This document shows, one piece after another, positions 6,092-12,696 of a stretch of 19,171 bases of DNA (its first letter is position 1; every line of letters starts with the position of its first letter). Source of the stretch: Thermoplasmata archaeon (lineage in GTDB: Archaea; Thermoplasmatota; Thermoplasmata; Thermoplasmatales; Thermoplasmataceae). The notes under the pieces were generated by a model. The model was not told the DNA's origin and did not search any database. It worked only from the letters and a program-made list of their open reading frames with translations. A program made the position numbers and the translations under genes. The stretch covers positions 1-19,171 of the forward strand of contig JAJZZZ010000010.1 of assembly GCA_021797265.1 (NCBI GenBank), read 5' to 3'.

Positions 6092-8166
6092 TCAGGCAGC
6101 GAATCCCGGTAAACCTTCTGAATTATCGGCCCACATTACTGGGCATCGAAATCTGGAGATTACTGTCAGTCTTTATGCTTGCAGTGATCTCATTTCTATT
6201 GTACAGGCTAACAGGAAATTACGCGTCACTGTTTGTAATGGCTCCTGTTCCTCTTATTGTCCTCAAATGCAACAATGGCACCATTCTTGAAGTTCTGCTG
6301 GGATGGGCAGTATATACCATGGGAAGGAAGACTGTTGAAAACAAATCCACAATAAGGATTTCTGACCATGGGGGAATGACCATATTCAGTACGGGCAGCT
6401 CGTTTTTCACAATTACAGAAATAGATGGGATGCACATCCTGGAGACACGGAACAGCGAGCAGTACAGAATCTACAGTTCACTGGAGAAGATCATTAACGA
6501 TACCGAATTGAAAGTCAGTTTTCTCACGATATCCATCAATGACCGTGGGGAATACCAGAAATATGGCCAGCAAAGAATCCGGAACTTTGCCATTGTGAAG
6601 GATCAGGGTTCGCCTGAAAACAGCTTCCATGAAGAGGTAATCTCACTCACAGAAAAGATCAGGAATGGTCTGGATTCCATGGGTTTTACCGTTAGAAGTG
6701 CTGGTACCACCCAACTGCTGGAAATAATGGCTGAGAGCGGTTACAGGCAGTGGGAAAATACCGGTATCTCTGATTCCGCTCCTGTCAACTCAATGGAAAT
6801 GATTTCACTGATCCACAAGCACAGGCACTTCAGTAAAGCTTCACGATATTATGCAGACCTTGCACTGAAGGATTCCACCTATGAATTGGGGTCTTCATAT
6901 ATCGAGATACTGAGATCAATGGGCGTTGATTTCACCATAACTGTGTCATTTAATAATATGGGGATGTCGCAGTCGTCAGAATACCTGAAGCGAATAATAG
7001 CTGAGAGGTCTGCAGAAATGAGAAGTGCCGGTTCAAGCTTCACAAATTCAGGCAACAGGCTCAGGCTTCAGGTGCAGGACGGAAAGCATATGCTTGATCT
7101 GCTGGGAAGCAGTAACATCCGGCCAACAATAGCGAACGTGACACTGAGAATATTTGCAGATCATCCCGCCATCCTTAAGGAAAACATTTCAAGAGCGGAT
7201 ACCGCCTTGAAAAAAGCCGGTCTTGACTTTGTGTCAGTTGATTCTTGGAGAAGAACTTCAGGCAATTCCATCCCACTGTGGAGCGGTCCGCATGTTGATT
7301 ACCTGATGAACACCCGATCTGTTGCATCCATTCTTCCATTCCTGTCAGCGGGTAATGCACAAAAATATGGCATAAGGCTGGGTTATGATGATCTGAATGA
7401 GCAACCCGTTTATCTGGATTTTTTCAGAGGAGCATCACATAATTCAATTATATTGGGGGAAACAGGATCGGGAAAGTCATTCTTTGCAAAGTATATAATC
7501 TCACGATACCTGGAGCAAAGGGCCGATCTGTCAATATTCATATTTGATCCTCTTGAAGAGTATGGCTGCTCATTCTTCAAGGCGAATTGCTCAGTGATAG
7601 AGGTCAAAGATATGGAGGAAGCCGCTTCTTTCCGTGAAAGTATTGCTGATGTGTGCGAAAATAAAGTAAACTCCGGTGGGTCTTCGCGCATAATCGTTGT
7701 GAGGCCAGGCACAGTGAACGATGGAACATGGGATGGAAGACTGCAGGGGATACTTAATGCAATGATGAAAACCATAGACGTCCTGCCAGGCAATAAAATA
7801 GTCATCCTTGATGAATGCCATCTCTTTCTCAAAAGCAGGATTAATACACAGATTCTAGATTCTCTGGTGAGACATTCAAGGCACTCGGGAACTGCCGTTA
7901 TTAGCATATCCCAGAATGTAACGGATTTTCTGGCGAACGAGAGCCGTTCCATTATCTACAACAGCGCCAATATATTCCTTTTCAGGACCAGGAGCCTGAC
8001 AGAAAGTTACATGGAGGCGCTTAAACTTGATGATTTCGACAATGAACCACCTGAAACCCTGGCTGGTGGTAAGGGCTATCCCTACTCAGAATGTATCTAT
8101 TCCGACGGTCATTATGCAAGAAAGTTACGTATCGTTCCAGATACTGGAGAAAATTATCCTACGTGA
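6088..8166 (+). CDS. VirB4/TraC-like conjugation ATPase with fused VirB3/PrgI-like N-terminus (CedB/TedB-like)
   Basis: A 692-residue membrane-anchored AAA+ ATPase of the VirB4 type, expected to power pilus assembly or DNA passage as a hexamer. Residues 1-85 (IPVNLLNYRPTLLGIEIWRL, then hydrophobic spans near 22-41 and 46-60) resemble the small VirB3/PrgI partner and appear fused to it. A middle region of about 85-430 matches the VirB4 N-terminal domain in length and position. The motor has Walker A GETGSGKS (457-464, Lys463), Walker B VILDECHLFL with Asp575 and Glu576, and the later strand AVISISQNVTDFL (about 606-618) carrying the sensor-like Q-N found in VirB4. A HerA-type repair ATPase is a weaker alternative because HerA lacks this N-terminus. 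Its stop directly abuts the stop of the minus-strand gene at 8167. Confidence 0.85.
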   Translation: MIRQRIPVNLLNYRPTLLGIEIWRLLSVFMLAVISFLLYRLTGNYASLFVMAPVPLIVLKCNNGTILEVLLGWAVYTMGRKTVENKSTIRISDHGGMTIFSTGSSFFTITEIDGMHILETRNSEQYRIYSSLEKIINDTELKVSFLTISINDRGEYQKYGQQRIRNFAIVKDQGSPENSFHEEVISLTEKIRNGLDSMGFTVRSAGTTQLLEIMAESGYRQWENTGISDSAPVNSMEMISLIHKHRHFSKASRYYADLALKDSTYELGSSYIEILRSMGVDFTITVSFNNMGMSQSSEYLKRIIAERSAEMRSAGSSFTNSGNRLRLQVQDGKHMLDLLGSSNIRPTIANVTLRIFADHPAILKENISRADTALKKAGLDFVSVDSWRRTSGNSIPLWSGPHVDYLMNTRSVASILPFLSAGNAQKYGIRLGYDDLNEQPVYLDFFRGASHNSIILGETGSGKSFFAKYIISRYLEQRADLSIFIFDPLEEYGCSFFKANCSVIEVKDMEEAASFRESIADVCENKVNSGGSSRIIVVRPGTVNDGTWDGRLQGILNAMMKTIDVLPGNKIVILDECHLFLKSRINTQILDSLVRHSRHSGTAVISISQNVTDFLANESRSIIYNSANIFLFRTRSLTESYMEALKLDDFDNEPPETLAGGKGYPYSECIYSDGHYARKLRIVPDTGENYPT

Positions 8167-8412
8167 TCACAGTGAAGAGGTTGAATCCTCTTCCCTTATC
8201 TTGTCCTGAACCAGAAAGAGCTCAAGAATCCCAAAAATAACCATTGGTATAACAAATGAAGTAAGCCCAACATCAGCCCATGTGTTGAACACTATGGACC
8301 AGGCAACATAAAATCCAGCCCCTATGAAGAGGAGGCCAAACCCGACAAATTTACCCCAGAAGTGCCTTTTCCACCCTGATACGGGCACCATTGAAATCTC
8401 GTTCTTTGCCAT
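8167..8412 (-). CDS. Small two-helix membrane protein, unknown function
   Basis: An 81-residue protein with two predicted membrane helices (about 22-42 and 49-68), a basic N-terminal part (GWKRHFWGKF) and an acidic tail (DKIREEDSTSSL), so both ends probably face the cytoplasm. I do not recognise it. Its stop codon is immediately next to the stop of the VirB4-like gene, on the opposite strand, with no base between. A/T-rich sequence (AAATATTA) about 30 bases before the ATG supports its own leaderless promoter. Size and topology recall CedA2 of the Sulfolobus Ced system, but many archaeal proteins look like this, so the resemblance is only suggestive. Confidence 0.65.
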   Translation of the reverse strand: MAKNEISMVPVSGWKRHFWGKFVGFGLLFIGAGFYVAWSIVFNTWADVGLTSFVIPMVIFGILELFLVQDKIREEDSTSSL

Positions 8413-8438
8413 AACCTATATGGACGATTATCAAAAGG

Positions 8439-8446
8439 TAATATTT
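8439..8446 (-). promoter_or_regulatory. Possible TATA box for the 81-residue membrane protein
   Basis: On the minus strand AAATATTA is centred about 30 bases before the ATG at 8412, the position expected for a leaderless message. Confidence 0.35.
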
Positions 8447-8561
8447 CATTGTATCGCTGAAGTGTTGCTGTCAATGCTGAAAGCCGCCACAAATGATTTC
8501 AGTTGATTTCAACCGCAAGATTCGCAGCCATAGTGCCAGAATGTGAATTTTTCCCGGAAGA

Positions 8562-8569
8562 ATTTTAAT
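8562..8569 (+). promoter_or_regulatory. Possible TATA box for the ABC exporter operon
   Basis: ATTTTAAT is centred about 22 bases before the ATG at 8588. The spacing is slightly short. If it is the promoter, it rules out the in-frame GTG at 8543 as the start. Confidence 0.28.
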
Positions 8570-8587
8570 CGTGATCATGAATATGGG

Positions 8588-9544
8588 ATGGTGCTTCACA
8601 CTCAGGATTATGCCATCCAGGCAAGGAACATTGTAAAGTCATATGACAGCAGGCACAATGCTGTGGATGACATATCATTCAATGTTGCTAGAGGGGAAAT
8701 TTACGGTCTCCTTGGCAAGAATGGGGCAGGGAAAAGCACCACCATTAAGATGCTTACCACACTAATAAAACCAACATCAGGCACCATAGAGGTGCTGGGG
8801 ATGGACCCATCCAAACAGTCAATCCAGATACGAAGGCGTATCGGAGTGGTACAGCAGTCCGAATCCTTCGATTTCGCCACAGTGGAGAACAACCTCAGGA
8901 TATATGGGATGCTCTGGGAGGTCCCCCGTGAGGTTGTGAGTGCGAGAATCGAAGAGCTCCTGGACCTTTTTGAGCTGACAGAATTCAGGAAAGTCCGTGC
9001 CTTTGAGCTTTCTGGCGGGCAGAAGAAGAAACTGCAGGTGGCAAGGGAACTTGTTCACGACATGGATATCCTGTTCCTGGACGAGCCCACAGTGGGCATG
9101 GACCCTATAATGAGAAGGCGGATACTTGACAGCATCAAGGACAGGGTGAAGAAAGGGCTCACAGTCCTTTTCACCACACATTTCCTGGAAGAGGCCGATT
9201 ACATCTGTGACAGAATAGCAATTATGTCGGAGGGAAAAATCAGGGTGGAGGGGACATCATCAGAACTCAAGGAGAAATATGGAGGATTGAGGACCCTGGA
9301 GATCATAACAAGGGAGGACGAATCAACAGATGGACTGGACCGTCTCAGGGAGCAGCTCGTTTCCACGGAACTTGCCACAGAAGTTAAATCGCAGGGTAAA
9401 ATCATCACAATTCTAGGCAAGTCCATTTCCCGAAACCTGGACCAGATACTTTCTTCGTTGAAAACATACGGAATAACTATTGACAGCATTAACCTGAGAG
9501 ATGCAACCCTGGATGATGTTTTCATAGAGGTGGTGAATTCCTGA
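8588..9544 (+). CDS. ABC-2 type exporter, ATP-binding subunit (DrrA-like)
   Basis: A 318-residue ATPase that should drive the permease encoded next to it. All ABC motifs are present: Walker A GKNGAGKST (43-51; the usual second residue is Pro, here Lys), Q-loop near 89, signature LSGGQKKKLQ (141-150), Walker B ILFLDEPTVG (161-170) and the switch His in TTHFLEEAD (His198). The C-terminal 90 residues form the strand-rich accessory domain seen in DrrA/NatA-type drug or ion exporters, ending in LRDATLDDVFIEV. I chose the ATG at 8588 since ABC homology starts just after; an in-frame GTG at 8543 would add 15 residues. The stop overlaps the permease start by one base. The exported substrate is unknown. 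Confidence 0.93.
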   Translation: MVLHTQDYAIQARNIVKSYDSRHNAVDDISFNVARGEIYGLLGKNGAGKSTTIKMLTTLIKPTSGTIEVLGMDPSKQSIQIRRRIGVVQQSESFDFATVENNLRIYGMLWEVPREVVSARIEELLDLFELTEFRKVRAFELSGGQKKKLQVARELVHDMDILFLDEPTVGMDPIMRRRILDSIKDRVKKGLTVLFTTHFLEEADYICDRIAIMSEGKIRVEGTSSELKEKYGGLRTLEIITREDESTDGLDRLREQLVSTELATEVKSQGKIITILGKSISRNLDQILSSLKTYGITIDSINLRDATLDDVFIEVVNS

Positions 9545-10317
9545 TGCACGCGCCGGCATTCCTGAGACTGACATATAGGAATATCAGGGTGAACATGGAT
9601 CTTGGAACCATGATATTCATGCTTGGTCTTCCCGCACTTTATCTCCTGGTTATGGGAACCATGCTCCAGAACATAATTCCCGGTGTGGAACTCAGCTCAT
9701 CGAAGATATCATACACACATTTCCTTGGTCCTGGAATAGTGGCCATGCAGACCCTGACAGCGGGAAATATTGGCGGCGGGATGCTCTGGAGCGACAGGAG
9801 ATGGGGAATGTTCGAACAGCTTCTTGTGGGTCCCTTCAAGAGAACCGATTATCTTCTTGGCATAATCATGGTGGCAATTATTTTCGCAGTTGCCGGCAGC
9901 CTCATAATGCTTGGACTCTCAGTTTCAATATCTGGTGGGTTCATCCTGTCCTGGCTCTCGGTTTCACTGACTCTCTTTTCAATAATCCTTGGAACAATGC
10001 TCTTCTCATCGCTGTTTCTGATAATATCGACGCTGGCAAAAACCATGCAGACATACAATACAATTACCATCGCCCTGTTCTTCGTGCTGGATTTCGCCAG
10101 TTCAGCATTTTACCCGATTCCGACAACAAGCGACGCAGTGATCAGGGCAATATCACTGAGCAACCCCCTGACATATATTGTTGACGTGACACGTACTGCA
10201 CTGATTGGCGTACCTGACACAACCACGTACATGTACGCAATTGCAATGTTGGTCCTAACCATCGTGCTGTTTGTAATCGCAAGGTTGCTCTACCGGACTG
10301 TGAGGAGTGGTGTATAA
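9544..10317 (+). CDS. ABC-2 type exporter, permease subunit (DrrB/NodJ-like)
   Basis: A 257-residue membrane protein with six predicted helices (about 22-41, 60-78, 103-127, 138-161, 172-190 and 232-248), the usual fold of ABC-2 permeases. The N-terminal amphipathic stretch FLRLTYRNIRVNM and the loop LWSDRRWGMFEQLLVGPFKR, which should contact the ATPase, are typical. The motif LSNPLTYIVDVTRTALIG before the last helix is the ABC-2 signature region. It starts inside the stop of the ATPase gene (TGATG) and therefore forms a transporter with it. Substrate is unknown: drugs, lipids and polysaccharides are all moved by this family. Confidence 0.92.
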   Translation: MHAPAFLRLTYRNIRVNMDLGTMIFMLGLPALYLLVMGTMLQNIIPGVELSSSKISYTHFLGPGIVAMQTLTAGNIGGGMLWSDRRWGMFEQLLVGPFKRTDYLLGIIMVAIIFAVAGSLIMLGLSVSISGGFILSWLSVSLTLFSIILGTMLFSSLFLIISTLAKTMQTYNTITIALFFVLDFASSAFYPIPTTSDAVIRAISLSNPLTYIVDVTRTALIGVPDTTTYMYAIAMLVLTIVLFVIARLLYRTVRSGV

Positions 10318-10325
10318 TACAAGTG

Positions 10326-10331
10326 TTTTTT
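10326..10331 (+). terminator. T-run after the ABC exporter operon
   Basis: Six consecutive T lie nine bases past the permease stop, resembling an archaeal poly-T terminator. No strong hairpin precedes them. Confidence 0.3.
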
Positions 10332-10377
10332 CATTTGGCCCAGTTGCACCAGGGCATCTTGTTCATTTAAACTGCAG

Positions 10378-10432
10378 CTGACTGTTTGTATGCAATAGAT
10401 CTGCTTCAGTCAGTTCTCTGGCGGGTCAGTTC
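10378..10432. repeat. Inverted and direct repeats upstream of mptD
   Basis: CTGACTG (10378-10384) is inversely repeated as CAGTCAG (10407-10413) around a 22-base spacer. GTCAGTTC occurs twice, at 10409 and 10425, 16 bases apart. Both lie in the 189-base gap before mptD, well upstream of the likely TATA box. They could be a regulator site; chance is also possible. Confidence 0.3.
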
Positions 10433-10474
10433 CAGCATTTCAGTGGCCCTTGGCAATATTGATATCGAAAAATG

Positions 10475-10484
10475 TTTATGTGTA
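10475..10484 (+). promoter_or_regulatory. Possible TATA box of the mptD operon
   Basis: TTTATGTGTA is centred about 27 bases before the ATG at 10507, consistent with a leaderless message and with choosing that ATG over the upstream in-frame TTG at 10450. Confidence 0.35.
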
Positions 10485-10506
10485 TCCTTGCAATACGGTA
10501 CAAGCG

Positions 10507-10869
10507 ATGCGCGATCCGGCTTCTAAATTTTTCAATTGTACTGACAGGGAGAGGGCCATATTCGAGGCAGGTATTAAGCTGGGGACAATCTACCATCAGT
10601 ATGTTGGGGCACCCCTGAATCTGAGCAACGTGGAATCTCTGGAAAAGGCAATCGAGGAGAGCGCCATGGTTCAGCCATTTGTTGAGGAAGCGCATGTCAA
10701 GATCGACAAGGAGATAATATCAAAGAAGCAGGGAGTTTACAAGTATATCACACTGGCCGGGGAAATGCTCAATGTTACCATTGTAATCAAATACAACCAG
10801 GAAAATATTACGGCAAGGCTCAGGTACGTTCCGGAGATAGACTACCCGCTGATGTATGTGGAAGGATGA
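10507..10869 (+). CDS. mptD: Archaeal dihydroneopterin aldolase (MptD-type)
   Basis: A 120-residue cytoplasmic enzyme expected to cleave 7,8-dihydroneopterin to 6-hydroxymethyl-7,8-dihydropterin and glycolaldehyde, an early step to tetrahydromethanopterin or folate-type cofactors. It matches the small archaeal family first described for MptD of Methanocaldococcus and not bacterial FolB. The core RAIFEAGIKLGTIYHQYVGAP holds the conserved Glu20 and His30, ten apart as in the family. The end KYNQENITARLRYVPEIDYPLMYV is also family-like. The start is the ATG at 10507, giving the usual length; the frame is open to a TTG at 10450. It heads an operon with the THEP1-like gene and trm1. Confidence 0.88.
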   Translation: MRDPASKFFNCTDRERAIFEAGIKLGTIYHQYVGAPLNLSNVESLEKAIEESAMVQPFVEEAHVKIDKEIISKKQGVYKYITLAGEMLNVTIVIKYNQENITARLRYVPEIDYPLMYVEG

Positions 10870-10877
10870 TGTTATAG

Positions 10878-11420
10878 ATGGCAGTTAAAATCGGCATTAC
10901 AGGGCCTGTTGGATCAATAAAGGCAGAAGCCCTTCACAAGATAATAGACATGCTTGAAAAGGATGGGACAGTCGTCCAGGGAGTTCTCGTATCGGAGATA
11001 ACAGAACACGGCAAGCTCATGGGCTATTCGCTGTTCGACATCAGTACCAAGAAGAAGATCACATTTGCCCAGGTCGGCATAATCTCGAGGATCAAGATAG
11101 ACAAGCTGGGTGTTGATACACGACTACTTGAGGAGATTCTTGTTCCAAGTCTTCAGAAGGCCAGGGAGAGTGCTGATGTGATTGTTATAGATGAGATAGG
11201 CAAACTTGAGAATACCACAAGAAACATACAGGCAGAAATAGAGACCACACTCAAGTCAGAAAAACCTCTCATTGTCACATTACACAAAAAGTCCAGAAAC
11301 CCTGTTCTGCAGGAGATCAGGGCCCTTGAAGGAATCCGTGTTTTCGACATAACACCCATAAACAAGAGCACACTCCCCTTCAAGGTTCTCAGGGTAATAA
11401 GAGGGGAAGAAGGACCATAA
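10878..11420 (+). CDS. THEP1-family nucleoside-triphosphatase with degenerate P-loop
   Basis: A 180-residue protein of the THEP1 family, small P-loop enzymes that hydrolyse NTPs in vitro and are of uncertain cellular role. The fold is well kept: VQGVLVSEITEHGKLMGYSL after the first helix, GVDTRLLEEILVPSL, Walker B DVIVIDEIGKLE (about 96-107, with the family's D-E-I-G-K) and a later PLIVTLHKKSRNP strand. The Walker A is eroded: GPVGSIKAEAL replaces the normal G-x-P-G-V-G-K-T-T-L, so the Lys stays but the Gly before it and the Thr after it are lost. NTP hydrolysis may be weak or absent. It lies eight bases after mptD and abuts trm1. Confidence 0.82.
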   Translation: MAVKIGITGPVGSIKAEALHKIIDMLEKDGTVVQGVLVSEITEHGKLMGYSLFDISTKKKITFAQVGIISRIKIDKLGVDTRLLEEILVPSLQKARESADVIVIDEIGKLENTTRNIQAEIETTLKSEKPLIVTLHKKSRNPVLQEIRALEGIRVFDITPINKSTLPFKVLRVIRGEEGP

Positions 11421-12482
11421 TTGATCATAAAGGAAGGGTCCGTAAGTATATCTGTTCCTGACGCTTATAGCAGAAGAGGTCCGGGAACAAAATCTGCCGG
11501 CTTTTACAACAACGAGCAGGTCATAAACAGGGACTTGACCATACTGGTGCTTTCAAGGCTGAGGCCAAAGAACTATCTTGATGGCTTTGGCGCAACTGGC
11601 GTAAGGGCAATACGGGTAGCAAGGGAACTTGGAATCGAATCATCCATTTCCGAGATCAACCCTGCTTCCGTAAGGAAAATAGAAGAGAATCTCTCAATGA
11701 ACAATGTAACCGCAACTGTGTATAGGGAGCCCTTCCAGTCGGTGGTATCAAAGGGACTGTATGAATTCATTGACATTGACCCGTACGGCTCAGCAGTGCC
11801 CTATCTGGATGCAGGTCTTGCGTCAGTAAAGAACGGAGGATACCTCGGCATAACCGCCACTGATCTATCTGTTCTCACTGGTTCAGTGCCATCCAAAACC
11901 AGGAGGCGATACGGTGCATTCATTGCCAACGATGCGCACAGACACGAAGCCGGTATCAGGCTGATGCTTGCGGATGTTGTCAGGCGTGCTGCTTCCATGG
12001 ATCGATACATAACTCCCATCATATCATTCTGGCACGGTCACTTTTACCGAATCATAGTCAGGGTCAGGAATGGATCCATGAAGGCCGACAAGTCTCTTGA
12101 CATGGTCTCAACAATGAATTTCAATAAAATGTATTCAAATTATTATGAAGACGTTGATCAGGGTCCAGTATGGAAAGGCGATCTGGAAGATTCCACGGTG
12201 ATTACGGGATCGCTGGAACATCATCCTGATTCTGTGTCAGCAGTGTCGGTGAACTTTGCGTCAAGACTTATTGGCGAGAACACATCATTCATGTTTTTCG
12301 AGATGACAGATGCTGCAAGATCAATGGCCATGAGTCTCCCCAGGGTAGACCATCTGATAGAGGAACTTGGCAAAACCGGCATCAATGCCTGCAGAACACA
12401 TTTCTCCACCACTGGAATAAAATTCTCGGGCACCTGGCAGCAGTTTATCGACGCTTTCGTCTCCGTATCGCAGCGGGCATGA
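11421..12482 (+). CDS. trm1: tRNA (guanine26-N2)-dimethyltransferase Trm1
   Basis: A 353-residue S-adenosylmethionine-dependent enzyme that puts two methyl groups on N2 of G26, at the hinge between the D and anticodon stems of tRNA. Family landmarks are GFYNNEQVINRDLTILVL near the start, the SAM-binding LDGFGATGVRAIR (53-65), acidic motif SEINP (77-81), the catalytic FIDIDPYGSAVPYLD (117-130) and TATDLSVLTGS (145-155). The start is a TTG directly after the previous stop, with AAGGA six bases upstream; no better start exists before the conserved region. It is the last gene of the mptD operon. The length is normal for archaeal Trm1. Confidence 0.94.
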   Translation: MIIKEGSVSISVPDAYSRRGPGTKSAGFYNNEQVINRDLTILVLSRLRPKNYLDGFGATGVRAIRVARELGIESSISEINPASVRKIEENLSMNNVTATVYREPFQSVVSKGLYEFIDIDPYGSAVPYLDAGLASVKNGGYLGITATDLSVLTGSVPSKTRRRYGAFIANDAHRHEAGIRLMLADVVRRAASMDRYITPIISFWHGHFYRIIVRVRNGSMKADKSLDMVSTMNFNKMYSNYYEDVDQGPVWKGDLEDSTVITGSLEHHPDSVSAVSVNFASRLIGENTSFMFFEMTDAARSMAMSLPRVDHLIEELGKTGINACRTHFSTTGIKFSGTWQQFIDAFVSVSQRA

Positions 12483-12664
12483 ACTTGAACCCAAACTGAA
12501 TGTTCGTTACCAGACACAACAGATATAATTCAGATGAGACATACTTTGACTGCTCCGCAAAATTGATTCAGCCTCAAATGCGGGAATCTGAGGAATGGAA
12601 ATGGAGGGGATATACTCACTGGGAACCTTCGCCTTCATTCAAGTTATATATGGGAAACAAAATA

Positions 12665-12674
12665 TTTATTATAA
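12665..12674 (+). promoter_or_regulatory. TATA box of the three-helix surface protein gene
   Basis: TTTATTATAA is centred about 27 bases before the ATG at 12697, the spacing for a leaderless message. The preceding 150 bases after trm1 hold no gene I can support. Confidence 0.5.
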
Positions 12675-12696
12675 TACACTTCTTTAAGACAATGGC

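Noticed and set aside
7410..7952. 180-codon minus-strand open frame inside the VirB4-like gene
   Set aside because: It lies opposite the Walker A and B coding region, has no family likeness and no promoter; it is a shadow of the ATPase gene.
4753..8166. Integrated conjugative plasmid or virus
   Set aside because: No integrase, relaxase, replication or partition gene, no flanking tRNA and no direct repeats were found, and the flanks are core metabolic genes.
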